Positions 36,131-51,658 of a DNA stretch of 64,000 nt are shown here, in pieces. Origin of the DNA: Salsipaludibacter sp963812245 (lineage in GTDB: Bacteria; Actinomycetota; Nitriliruptoria; Nitriliruptorales; Nitriliruptoraceae). How positions within the stretch are numbered: the stretch's first letter is position 1; each line of letters begins with the position of its first letter. Made by a program: the position numbers and the translations under genes. The notes under the pieces are model-generated. The model had not been told where the DNA came from, did not search any database, and saw nothing but the letters and a program-made list of their open reading frames with translations. Where the stretch lies: NCBI GenBank assembly GCA_963812245.1, contig CAWEUK010000002.1, forward strand, positions 682,001 through 746,000. Direction: 5' to 3'.

Positions 36131-36297
36131 TCAGCCGACGATCTCGGTGCGTTTCGGCGGGACCAGTTCCAAAAGGCTCACGAGCCGGTGGTCCGGGTTG
36201 GAGTCGCCACCACCCCAGCAGGGGGAGCAGCCGTGAAGCACGAACGCTGCTAGCGCCCGGCCACCTCCAGGGTCCCATCATGACAGTTGTTTTTCAA
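36131..36297 (-). CDS. Candidate ~55-residue small protein, probably frameshifted
   Basis: TTG at 36297 is preceded by GAGAGGAGGTGGTCC, one of the best ribosome binding sites in the window. It reads MKNNCHDGTLEVAGR then a stop at 36250. One base added near 36245 would join it to a second frame reading VLHGCSPCWGGGDSNPDHRLVSLLELVPPKRTEIVG and ending at 36131. The second part looks like real protein, with Cys-x-x-Cys and a GGG turn. I do not recognise a family. The gene lies between the array at 36.4-36.7 kb and mtlA on the same strand. Confidence 0.45.
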
Positions 36298-36374
36298 ACG
36301 GACCACCTCCTCTCTCTGGTGCAAGGAAGTGTGCCACCCCCGGTGTGCTTTGTCACGGTGGCGTGAGCGTCGCG

Positions 36375-36705
36375 AGCGGGCACACGTGGATGTTGTGAGC
36401 GCAGCGAGGCAATGTGCGTCGCGGCTCGGAGCGTCGCGGTGTCGCCGGGCACCGTTGGATGTTGTGAGCGCAGCGAGGAACTCCGATGTGCCCGTCTGCG
36501 GTTTCTTTCGGAGCGTCGCGGTGTCGCCGGGCACACGTGGTGGATGTTGTGAGCGCAGCGAGGAACTCCGATGTGCCCGTTTGCGGTTCTGCGGAGCGTG
36601 CGGTGTCGCCGGGCACCCGTTGGATGTTGTGAGCGCAGCGAGGAACTCCGATGTGCCCGTCTGCGGTTGCCTGCGGAGCGTCGCGGTGTCGCCGGGCACA
36701 CGCTC
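36375..36705. repeat. Degenerate tandem array, units of 69-85 bp
   Basis: Four copies of GTTGTGAGCGCAGCGAG start at 36392, 36461, 36546 and 36626, each followed by GGAACTCCGATGTGCCCG (first copy diverged) and GGAGCGTCGCGGTGTCGCCGGGCAC. It fills the gap between the candidate small gene and the SRPBCC gene. The spacing and lack of unique spacers exclude a CRISPR array. Open readings across it on the minus strand are compositional. Confidence 0.88.
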
Positions 36706-37171
36706 ACTGGATCCCGAGGTGGTCGAGCAGGTTGCGAGCGAAGGCATCGCCCGCGCGGGTCATCGACTCGGCCATGATCCGCTCGACCGCGGGGGCCGAC
36801 ATGCGCGGCAACGGCAGGTCCACGTGGATCGTGATCTCGATCTCGAGGTGGGTCCCGGTGGGCGCATCGGACAGCTCGTACCAGCCTGCGGCGCCGGCCC
36901 GCTCCCGTGTGCCGGCGGGCGGTGCATGGTTGTAGGTGATGCGCTCGATCGGGGTGAACACCATGGCTTCGGTGAACGAGGGGGCGACCTCCAGCCCAAG
37001 ACCCGCGATGCCGGCGAGGTGCCACACCCAGGTGTCGCCGTCCGCCACGATCGAACGCACCAGTGGCGTCAACCGGGCGAGCATGTCGGGATCGCTGAGC
37101 ACGTCCCAGATCCGGGACCGTTCGGCCGCCACCACGGCCGTCGAGTGGTTGGTGGAGGAGAAGCGAGCCAT
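36704..37171 (-). CDS. SRPBCC (START-like) family protein
   Basis: 155 residues. MARFSSTNHSTAVVAAERSRIWDVLSDPDMLARLTPLV, then WHLAGIAGLGLEVAPSFTEAMVF and a C-terminal helix PRMSAPAVERIMAESMTRAGDAFARNLLDHLG: a helix-grip fold that holds a hydrophobic ligand. It is divergent from rplJ. No more specific function can be read. Confidence 0.8.
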   Translation of the reverse strand: MARFSSTNHSTAVVAAERSRIWDVLSDPDMLARLTPLVRSIVADGDTWVWHLAGIAGLGLEVAPSFTEAMVFTPIERITYNHAPPAGTRERAGAAGWYELSDAPTGTHLEIEITIHVDLPLPRMSAPAVERIMAESMTRAGDAFARNLLDHLGIQ

Positions 37172-37299
37172 GCGGATCCCGGCGTTCGAGGTGTGCAGGA
37201 AGTCGTGCGGACGCGTGCCACTCTATTGGCAGGGCCGGCCGGCGATGTCGATCGACCGGGCAGGGCGGCTCACGACGCGACACCTGGTCCGATAGCATC

Positions 37300-37494
37300 G
37301 CAGCACCAAGCCAGAGACCGTTGGTCGCCTGTGCACTGCACAGGGCGAAGGTTCGACACGAACGACCACCGCAGGCGGACAATTCCACACAGCCCAACAT
37401 GCGGCTGCGTTGTCGTTGACCCCTTGCGGTGATCCCGCGAGGGGTTTCGTCGTGTCGGGCCACCTGCCGACGGTCACACACGAACGGAGACGAT
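37300..37494 (+). promoter_or_regulatory. L10 leader region upstream of rplJ
   Basis: The ~320-bp gap before rplJ holds a CTGTGCAC/TGCACAG hairpin (around 37330-37345) and, at 37420-37444, a terminator-like stem CCCCTTGCGG / CCGCGAGGGG with loop TGATC followed by TTTCGT. This is where the autoregulatory L10(L12) leader RNA is found in other bacteria. The structure is inferred; the consensus was not checked base by base. Confidence 0.5.
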
Positions 37495-38265
37495 GTGGCA
37501 CGACCTGACAAGGTTGCTGCCGTCGCCGACGTCAAGGACCGATTCGAGTCCTCGGCGGCGATGTTGCTGACGAACTATCGCGGGCTGAGCGTGGCCGAAC
37601 TGCAGGAACTGCGTGCAGAACTGCGCAAGGCCAACGCGACCTACCGCGTCAGCAAGAACACCCTCATTCGCCGCGCCCTCAACGACGCTGGTGTGGACGA
37701 CCTCGACGAGATCCTCGTCGGGCCGACCGCACTCGTGTTCTGCGAGGAGGACCCCGTCGGTCCCGCCAAGGCGCTCAAGGCCTTCACCAAGGACCACCCC
37801 GAACTCGAGTTCAAGGGTGCGTACTTCGATGGTGAGGCCATGGATGCCGACCAGGCCATCAAGCTCGCCGACCTCGAGTCGCGAGAAGACCTGTTGGCCA
37901 AGCTCGCCGGTCTCATGTACGGCGCACTCGCGAACACTGCACGTCTGCTGCAGGCCCTGCCCGAGAAGCAGGCCCGGCTCATGCAGGCCCTGGTCGACGA
38001 CGGCGGGTACGCCGGCGCCCCGACCGAGGCCGCGGCCGAGCCCGCCACCGAGCAGGCGCCCGACGCTGACGAGTCGACCGAGCAGGCTGCCCCAGAGGCA
38101 GTCGCCGACGCACCGGAGGCCGCGGCTGATGCCGCTGTCGACGACGCGCCGGCCACCGATGCCGCCGACACCGCAGGCGAGGATGCCCCCGAAGCCGCAG
38201 CCGACACGGCTGCCGGTTCCGACGAGCCCGAGGCCGAGACGGCCGACGCAGGCGACGACGCCTGA
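37495..38265 (+). CDS. rplJ: 50S ribosomal protein L10 with a long acidic tail
   Basis: 256 residues against the usual ~175. GTG start with GGAGA upstream. The conserved part (VAAVADVKDRFESSAAMLLTNYRGLSVAELQELRAEL...KLAGLMYGALANTARLLQALPEKQ) ends near residue 165; the rest is an Ala/Glu/Asp/Thr-rich extension (~80 residues). L10 tails bind L7/L12 dimers, so this adds a flexible acidic segment. The frame is intact. Confidence 0.96.
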   Translation: MARPDKVAAVADVKDRFESSAAMLLTNYRGLSVAELQELRAELRKANATYRVSKNTLIRRALNDAGVDDLDEILVGPTALVFCEEDPVGPAKALKAFTKDHPELEFKGAYFDGEAMDADQAIKLADLESREDLLAKLAGLMYGALANTARLLQALPEKQARLMQALVDDGGYAGAPTEAAAEPATEQAPDADESTEQAAPEAVADAPEAAADAAVDDAPATDAADTAGEDAPEAAADTAAGSDEPEAETADAGDDA

Positions 38266-38285
38266 ATCGCTGCGCTCTTCAGGTT

Positions 38286-38309
38286 GCAGAACTCGCACGC
38301 TCGTTCTGC
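38286..38309. repeat. Hairpin family member, rplJ-rplL gap
   Basis: GCAGAAC, loop TCGCACGCTC, GTTCTGC: the same arms and loop orientation as after rplA. Confidence 0.75.
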
Positions 38310-38396
38310 TCAAGGGCCAACTGATGTCGACGACCACGCAACCACACCACCACAATCTGTACGAACGCGGCGAGAGTCGCGAGAAGGGACGCCATC

Positions 38397-38780
38397 ATGG
38401 CGAAGCTGTCCACCGACGAGTTGATCGACGCCTTCAAGGAGCTGACGCTCATTGAGCTGTCCGAGCTCGTCAAGAAGTTCGAAGAGACCTTCGAGGTCAC
38501 CGCTGCTGCCCCGGTTGCCGTGGCTGCCGCAGGCGCCGGCGGCGCTGCCGCCGAAGCCGAGGAGGAGAAGGACGAGTTCGACGTCGTCCTGACCGCCGCG
38601 GGTGACAAGAAGATCCAGGTCATCAAGGAGGTTCGTGCGCTGACCTCCCTGGGCCTCAAGGAAGCCAAGGAGCTCGTCGAGGCTGCTCCCAAGGCCGTCC
38701 TCGAGGGCGTTGCCAAGGACGCCGCCGAAGAGGCCAAGGAAAAGATCGAGGCTGCCGGCGGGAGCGTCGAGCTCAAGTGA
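38397..38780 (+). CDS. rplL: 50S ribosomal protein L7/L12
   Basis: 127 residues, complete. N-terminal dimerisation helices (LSTDELIDAFKELTLIELSELVKKFEETF), an Ala/Gly-rich hinge, and the C-terminal factor-binding domain (EFDVVLTAAGDKKIQVIKEVRALTSLGLKEAKELVEAAPK). Confidence 0.97.
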   Translation: MAKLSTDELIDAFKELTLIELSELVKKFEETFEVTAAAPVAVAAAGAGGAAAEAEEEKDEFDVVLTAAGDKKIQVIKEVRALTSLGLKEAKELVEAAPKAVLEGVAKDAAEEAKEKIEAAGGSVELK

Positions 38781-38801
38781 GCTGACCACCCACAGCGCTG
38801 G

Positions 38802-38840
38802 ACGAATGGCGGGCGACCCATCCGGGTGCCCGCCATTCGT
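38802..38840 (+). terminator. Terminator after rplL
   Basis: Perfect 13-bp stem ACGAATGGCGGGC / GCCCGCCATTCGT with a 13-base loop, followed by CGTTTCGC. It probably separates rplJL from rpoBC. Confidence 0.75.
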
Positions 38841-38986
38841 CGTTTCGCAACACCGTGCCGTTCGCCGCACGTGGATTCCAAACATGGATTCCACGTCCGT
38901 TCGGCCATACGAGACGGATGGAGGCTGCCCTATGCTGGCCCCCGAGGGAAGCACTCATCCATGCACTCCACCCGAAAGGCCCCACA

Positions 38987-39055
38987 GTGCCCCGCAGTCT
39001 CATCGGCATCCTGATCGCCATCATCCTGGTCATCATCATCATCCAGCTCGTCTAG
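38987..39055 (+). CDS. Possible 22-residue hydrophobic membrane peptide
   Basis: GTG with GAAAGG upstream reads PRSLIGILIAIILVIIIIQLV, one transmembrane helix. A TATGCT hexamer lies 50 bp upstream (38931). Such tiny single-helix ORFs occur in other actinobacteria, but this cannot be confirmed from sequence alone. Confidence 0.35.
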   Translation: MPRSLIGILIAIILVIIIIQLV

Positions 39056-39148
39056 GCCGGACGTGGCATGGCCTGCCGGTCGTGCCGGTGGATCGACGAC
39101 CCGAGGTCGTGCGCACTAGCGCACGACCTCATCCGTGTCAAGGAGGAG

Positions 39149-39178
39149 TTGGCCGCACCGCCTCCACGGGGGTATGCT
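39149..39178 (+). promoter_or_regulatory. Likely rpoB promoter
   Basis: TTGGCC, 18 bases, TATGCT. The rpoB start is ~312 bp downstream, leaving a long leader in which no gene or clear riboswitch is seen. Confidence 0.5.
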
Positions 39179-39489
39179 GTCCAATCCGCCGTTTGCCCCG
39201 TCCTCGCTTTGTGGTGATCTGACACGCTCACATACTCGTTTCGCGGATATCCGCTCCCGAAGGCCTGCCAATTCGGGAGCGCATCGTCATTGAATCGGGC
39301 CCTGTAGGGCGTTCCAGCACGACCCCGTCCCCATGCATTCCCTGCTGCTGTGCGTTGCGCGCACAATGTGGCAGATGTGGTGAGGATTGGGTGGTCACCC
39401 ACATGCGCGCGGGGGGCGCGAACTGACGCACAGCCGCCCATTGCCCATTGATTGCCCACGCACGGCTTGACCTTCGAGGAGGTCCGAAG

Positions 39490-42961
<3,472 letters not shown>

Positions 42962-43078
42962 GGACGTGGGCGTGTGCGCAGTCCGGTCCGCCGGCCGGCG
43001 CGCACGCCCCACCTCCCGCCATTGCACTTCACTTTTTTCGGGTGCCCCGCACCCGCGTAGACCTTCGGAGACTGTCAC

Positions 43079-47035
<3,957 letters not shown>

Positions 47036-47062
47036 GCCAGCCTGCTGGCTCCGCACCACACG

Positions 47063-47097
47063 CTCATGGGCGCTTTCCACAGGGAGGCGCCCATGAG
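47063..47097 (+). terminator. Rho-independent terminator after rpoC
   Basis: Perfect 11-bp stem CTCATGGGCGC / GCGCCCATGAG, 13-base loop, followed by TCATTCTTCATGT. Confidence 0.8.
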
Positions 47098-47153
47098 TCA
47101 TTCTTCATGTCACTCTGCGCCTTTCCGTGTACGCTGTCCCTTCGTGTGAATCG

Positions 47154-47885
47154 ATGACGGTGATGACCATGCGACGACTGCTGCTGGCCGGGACGCTGTC
47201 CCTGGCCGTTGCCCTGGCCGGATGCAACGGGGACGACCCCGAGCCCCAGCCGACAACGGATCTCGACCAGACCATTGCGCCACGGACCGAGTCACCCACG
47301 GCGTCGCTGACGCCGACTCCGACGCCAAGTCCCACGCCGACTCCCACGTCAACACCGACGCCCACCGAGGCGGCGGTGCCCGACGACCTGACCACCGTGA
47401 CGGACGACGGCGAGGTCACGATCGCTGAGGCCCAGGCGATCATCGACATCCAGACCGACATCTACAACGCCGCCATCATCGACCTGCTGACCCGGCCTGC
47501 CGAGGTCGAGGGCGGCGTCGGCGCATCGTTCACCGACGAACTCGCCCGCGTCTACGTCGGCAATGCCTTGGATCTGTACTTCCAGCTCTGGAACCGAACG
47601 CCGCTCTCGGCGGGTTCGAGGGTGGTAACACAACGGATCCCATCGGGCGTGGTGGACATCGTCGATGCCGTCGATCGAATGTCGAGCCGGACTGCATCGA
47701 GATCCGGATGATCGAGGCGATCAGCTGGAGTTATCGCCGAGTGGCGCCGAGCCCGTGACGGATGACTATTGGGTTCGGCTGGTCCAGAGTCGATCGGCTG
47801 GCGCACGAACCCATCGGGTTGGCACCGTGCGAACGAAACGCAATGTCGAGCCGCCGGATCGTTCTGTGCGACAGGAGATCCCATG
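47154..47885 (+). CDS. Putative lipoprotein with Thr/Pro linker (frameshifted)
   Basis: Start at 47154 or 47169. MRRLLLAGTLSLAVALAGC is a lipoprotein signal with lipobox LAGC; a TPTPTPSPTPTP linker follows, then VTIAEAQAIIDIQTDIYNAAIIDLL and VGNALDLYFQLWN. After ~47660 the reading breaks; VEPDCIEIRMIEAISWSYRR and then VTDDYWVRLVQSRSAG continue in other frames, so at least two indels (near 47680 and 47755) are likely, ending around 47885. No known domain was recognised. Confidence 0.6.
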
Positions 47886-47887
47886 AC

Positions 47888-48863
47888 ATGATGTCGAGAC
47901 TCTGGTTCACTGCGTTGCTGGCTGTCCATTGGCTCGTGGCTTTGCAGTTCACAGCGTGGTCGCCGCAGCAGGCGCAGATGCAGACGATTGCGACGACTGC
48001 GACATCGACGCACAGTCGGATCGCGACGGAGATGGATGGGGCCTAGCTCGGAGTCGCAGAACGCCCAGCTTCGGATGACGATCCCGCCAGCCCGGAAGTC
48101 GGTGACAGTGCGATACAGGCGGTCCGGTCGTATTGGACGGTTTCGATGTCATCATCGGACACGCAGTCGTCGTGTTTCCGTCCCACTTGGAACGCTGGAG
48201 AGGCGCCCGCAGATGCGGAGACGTTACGGGAACCGCAGCGATGCCGTGGGTGCGTGGACGGGGCGGTTTCCCGCGTGGCTGGGCGACACCGGCGACGAAT
48301 GGCGTCCGGGCGACTTCGTACCTGCGTGCGTGATCGAGCCGGGTGAGGATGCGCCGGAGCCGCCGTCGCCGTTGGAGGTTGCGATGTCGGCGTGGAACTC
48401 GGCTGCCGTGACCGTGGCGCCGTCGGTCACGGTCGAGCCCGAAGCCCACGACTACACCCTGGTCGGCCTGCCGACGATCATCGCGATCGATGACTACGAC
48501 CCGGCGGTCGACATCGACAGCGACCCCCGCACGATCACCTGGAGTTTCGGCTCGATCGAGTTGCGGGCCACGGCCCAGCATCGATTCGACTGGGACGACG
48601 GAGGGGCTGGTGACACCGGATGGGTGTCGTCAAACGGTCGTGGCTACGTCGAAGGCGACGAATCCGGCGTGTACGCCGACCCGCAGCCCTTCGCCCATGT
48701 GTATACGGACGCCGGTGCCCGTGACGTGGTCATCGAGGTGCGCTGGTCGGGGGAGTGGCGCAACGCCGGTGGCGCGTGGGAGCCGTTGCCGGTGGGCCCG
48801 ATCTTCCAGTCCTTGACCGAGACGGTCGACGTGCAACAGCGCCAGGCTGTCATCATCGGTTGA
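47888..48863 (+). CDS. Putative secreted protein with PKD-like C-terminal domain (frameshifted)
   Basis: ATG at 47888 follows AGGAG and starts a signal peptide (MMSRLWFTALLAVHWLVALQF). A Cys/Asp-rich stretch ADDCDDCDIDAQSDRDGDGWG, resembling a calcium-binding repeat, reads in another frame. The C-terminal part (EWRPGDFVPACVIEPGEDAPEP...) ends in a beta-rich domain with FDWDDGGAGDTGWVSS and PFAHVYTDAGARDVVIEVRW, PKD-like. At least three shifts are needed. It lies directly after the lipoprotein gene and may be functionally linked, but that is only by position. Confidence 0.55.
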
Positions 48864-48968
48864 CCGCATCACCCCGCTGTGGACCCTCCCGGCAACAGGC
48901 CGTGCCACAGGTGCTCCACAGGTCTGGGCGAGGCCCAGGCGCCGCCCGGACTCGCCTGATCGTCGTGG

Positions 48969-49862
48969 TCAGACAGTGGCGGGATCGTCAAGCGTCTGGC
49001 GGAGTCGGGTCGCGAACGCGTCGGGGACGCCAGCAGGTTGGCCGTACTCGCCACCCATGAAGCCACCGTGGTCGCCGGGAAAGGCCACGAGGTCGGTGCC
49101 GAGCATCTCGGCCAGCCCCGCCGACGTGCGGGCAGTCAGGGCATTGCCGGTCGCGGCGCCGGCAGCGATCACGACCCGGGTCGAGGCCGCGGCGATGGCG
49201 TCGACGTCCAACCGGTGGTTCGGAACCCCGGATTCGTCCTGGGACAGCAGGGGGTCGTCACGTGAGCCGTCGTCCTCGCTCGGCATCCCGAACAGCGCTG
49301 GATCAGGTGCCGTCTGGTCGGCCCAGCCGTCGGGGTAGGGGCCGTCGTGACTGGTCATCGCAATGAAGTGGGCCATGCCCGCCCCCCAGCCCGAGCGCGC
49401 GTAGGTGTCGCGAACAGCCAGCCACGCCGCGGCCGCCGCGTCAGCGTCCTGCAGCACCGCGAGGGTTGGAGGCTCGTGCGCCACCAGGGTGGCGACGTCA
49501 TCCGGGTACGCCGCGACGAGCGCGAGTGCGTTGACGGCGCCACCGCTGCTGGCGAAGATGTCCACGGGTTCGTCGGTGACCTGCGCGCGAACCGTCTCGA
49601 TCAGTTGGTGGAGGTCCTCGACGTTCTGCTCGACCACCGGCAGGCCAGAGACCCCGTTCGCACTGCGCTCGACACCGCGCGGGTCGTAGGTGACGACCGT
49701 GCGGTCGCCGAAGTGGTTGGCCTGGCTTGTGAAGCCGGTTGCGCCCATCGGGTAGCCGACCATCAGCAGCACGGGCATCGTGGACTGGTCGTTGCGTCGC
49801 AGATCCCAGGCGAGGGTGGTGCCCGAAACCTCGAGCATGTGGGGGGTGGTCGTGTCCGTCAT
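48969..49862 (-). CDS. Alpha/beta hydrolase
   Basis: 297 residues from ATG 49862 (MTDTTTPHMLEV). Motifs: VLLMVGYPMGATGF oxyanion loop, TYDPRGVERS, nucleophile Ser in FASSGGAVNALAL, and a late His in GDHGGFMGGEYGQP. This resembles actinobacterial hydrolases near ester or epoxide turnover. The substrate is unknown. It is downstream of the AHSA1-ArsR pair on the same strand. Confidence 0.85.
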   Translation of the reverse strand: MTDTTTPHMLEVSGTTLAWDLRRNDQSTMPVLLMVGYPMGATGFTSQANHFGDRTVVTYDPRGVERSANGVSGLPVVEQNVEDLHQLIETVRAQVTDEPVDIFASSGGAVNALALVAAYPDDVATLVAHEPPTLAVLQDADAAAAAWLAVRDTYARSGWGAGMAHFIAMTSHDGPYPDGWADQTAPDPALFGMPSEDDGSRDDPLLSQDESGVPNHRLDVDAIAAASTRVVIAAGAATGNALTARTSAGLAEMLGTDLVAFPGDHGGFMGGEYGQPAGVPDAFATRLRQTLDDPATV

Positions 49863-49969
49863 GGCAATACTCCTGTGCGCAGGCAGGTCTCGTGGTGCGG
49901 ATCGAGGCGGGCGGTGTTGGCAGGGTGGGCGGGCACGCACCTGTCCGGTACCTGCCCACATCATCGTGG

Positions 49970-50485
49970 TCAGGTGGGTCGGGACGCACCCACCCCGTCC
50001 TCGGCGAGGATCGCGTCTGCCTGGCCGACCGCGGCGGTCAGTCCCTCCTCCATGCCCATGGCCAGGACCTGCTCCATGGACGCGACGTCAGGGAAGGTGC
50101 TCATGATGGTCATCCGCGTGCGGGCCTCACCGAGCGCAGTGATCGCCAGCCTCATTCGGTTGCGGGGCATGTCGTCGTTGGGCGTCCCGTCGGGGTTTGC
50201 GAACCCGTCGAGCACCACCAGGGCGTGCGGCGGGTCGACCTCCTCGACTTCCCAGTAGCCGTGGAACTGGTCGCCTTCCGGTCCGGTCATGTGGTACTCG
50301 ACCCGCCCGCCGGGGCGAAGGTCGTGGGTGGTCATCGTGGCCGGGTAGGTGGGTGGTCCCCACCAGCGTTCCAGCTGGCGTGGGTCGGCCCACAACTGCC
50401 ACACCCGTTCGGGTGGAGCGGAGAACTCGGCGTCCAGGCTCATGGTCAGGGTGTCGGGGTCCTTGCGGACGTTGGTCACGGTCAT
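49970..50485 (-). CDS. AHSA1/SRPBCC domain protein
   Basis: 171 residues. VRKDPDTLTMSLDAEFSAPPERVWQLWADPRQLERWWGPPTYPAT and HMTGPEGDQFHGYWEVEEVDPP are typical of the activator-of-Hsp90-like SRPBCC branch that is often paired with an ArsR regulator. ATG overlaps the ArsR stop by ATGA (50482-50485). Confidence 0.88.
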   Translation of the reverse strand: MTVTNVRKDPDTLTMSLDAEFSAPPERVWQLWADPRQLERWWGPPTYPATMTTHDLRPGGRVEYHMTGPEGDQFHGYWEVEEVDPPHALVVLDGFANPDGTPNDDMPRNRMRLAITALGEARTRMTIMSTFPDVASMEQVLAMGMEEGLTAAVGQADAILAEDGVGASRPT

Positions 50486-50829
50486 GTGTGGTCCTCTTCG
50501 GGGTGCGGGGCGACGAGTTCCGTCATCCGGTCGACGCGGCCACGCCACAGATCCTCGTAGCGATCGAGGAGGCGTCGTGCGACCCGCAACGCCTCGGGAT
50601 TGGTGCGGACGACCTTGCGTCGACCGACCCGGTGCTTGGTGACCAGCCCTGCGTCCTCGAGCACCGCGACGTGCTTCTGCACCGCTGCGAAACTCATGGG
50701 GTAGTGGCTGGCCAGTTCGCTGATCCCCTCCTGTCCGTCGATCGCCCGTCGCACGATGTCGCGCCGGGTGGTGTCGGCCAACGCGCCGAACATGCGGTCG
50801 AAGTCACGGGCGAGGATGGCATGATACAA
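50482..50829 (-). CDS. ArsR-family winged-helix regulator
   Basis: 115 residues. DRMFGALADTTRRDIVRRAIDGQEGISELASHYPMSFAAVQKHVAVLEDAGLVTKHRVGRRKVVRTNP is a winged helix; it lacks the metal-binding CxC of ArsR itself, as expected for this AHSA1-paired group. Start TTG 50829 lies inside the palindromic operator; ATG at 50793 is the alternative. It probably represses its own operon and the AHSA1 gene. Confidence 0.88.
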   Translation of the reverse strand: MYHAILARDFDRMFGALADTTRRDIVRRAIDGQEGISELASHYPMSFAAVQKHVAVLEDAGLVTKHRVGRRKVVRTNPEALRVARRLLDRYEDLWRGRVDRMTELVAPHPEEDHT

Positions 50830-50844
50830 CCATATGGTTGTATC
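50823..50844. promoter_or_regulatory. 22-bp perfect palindrome, probable ArsR operator
   Basis: Arms GATACAACCAT and ATGGTTGTATC, centred between 50833 and 50834, overlapping the start of the regulator gene. Binding here would block transcription or translation of the ArsR-AHSA1 operon. Confidence 0.75.
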
Positions 50845-50994
50845 AAACGGTTGTCAAGACCGTGGACCGGCAGCCGGCATCGTTGTACTGGTCAGGCACC
50901 ATTGGGGCGCCGGATCGGTCCGGCCACCACATGCGAGCAGCGCCATCGTCACGAATGCCATCCAGAAGGCAGCCCCGAATGATGCGCCGTCGGG

Positions 50995-51435
50995 TCAGCC
51001 TTCGTTGGGCAGGGTGAGTGATCCATCCGCGTCGAGCGGCCAGGACGGGTTCATCGCGAGCTCCCAGACGTGACCATCGGGATCGGCCCAGTAGCCGGAG
51101 TAGCCACCCCAAAACACCTCTTCGGGGCGCTTGAGTGGGGTTGCCCCGGCAGCCATGGCACGATCCCACGCGAGGTCCACCGCCTCCACGCTTGGGTGGT
51201 TCTGGGCCAGCGTGATCGCACCAGTGCCCAGGTCGGCACCGGGTCGACCCTGGTCGGCCGCCAGGTCGTGCCTGCCGAACAGGCCGAGCACCATGCCGTT
51301 GGCCTGGAAGAAGACGACGGTGTCCTGGCTGGATGGATGTGGGACCCAGCCCAGGCGCTCGTAGAAGGCCGCCGAGAACTGCAGGTCGGCGACGCCCAGC
51401 GTGACGAGCGTGATCCGTTGGTCATCCACTTCCAT
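50995..51435 (-). CDS. VOC (glyoxalase/dioxygenase superfamily) protein
   Basis: 146 residues from ATG 51435. ITLVTLGVADLQFSAAFYERLGW, VVFFQANGMVLGLFG, GATPLKRPEEVFWGGYSGYWADPDGHVWELAMNP: two beta-alpha-beta modules with the conserved Glu/Asp positions. It belongs to the large VOC group; the ligand is not predictable. Confidence 0.85.
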   Translation of the reverse strand: MEVDDQRITLVTLGVADLQFSAAFYERLGWVPHPSSQDTVVFFQANGMVLGLFGRHDLAADQGRPGADLGTGAITLAQNHPSVEAVDLAWDRAMAAGATPLKRPEEVFWGGYSGYWADPDGHVWELAMNPSWPLDADGSLTLPNEG

Positions 51436-51658
51436 GTCCTTGGCAGTCGGGTGGCGGGTCGTGGTCGAAGCACGATCCAACCATGGCGCGCCCGATCGCA
51501 CCGCTTGTGTCGCGTGCGGGCATGTGCAAGTATCAGTGGACGTGTGGGTTCGCTCCCGGGCAGTGGCGGATCGCAACGACGACATCGAGGGGGCGCGATG
51601 AGGGAGCAGATCGACGGGGGCGAGGCGGGCAGGACGTCCAGCGGTTCGGGCGCGACGG

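Noticed and set aside
35919..36281. A 120-codon open reading upstream of mtlA
   Set aside because: Arg/Pro/Thr-rich compositional reading in a different frame from the better-supported small gene at 36131-36297, crossing the terminator-like stem.
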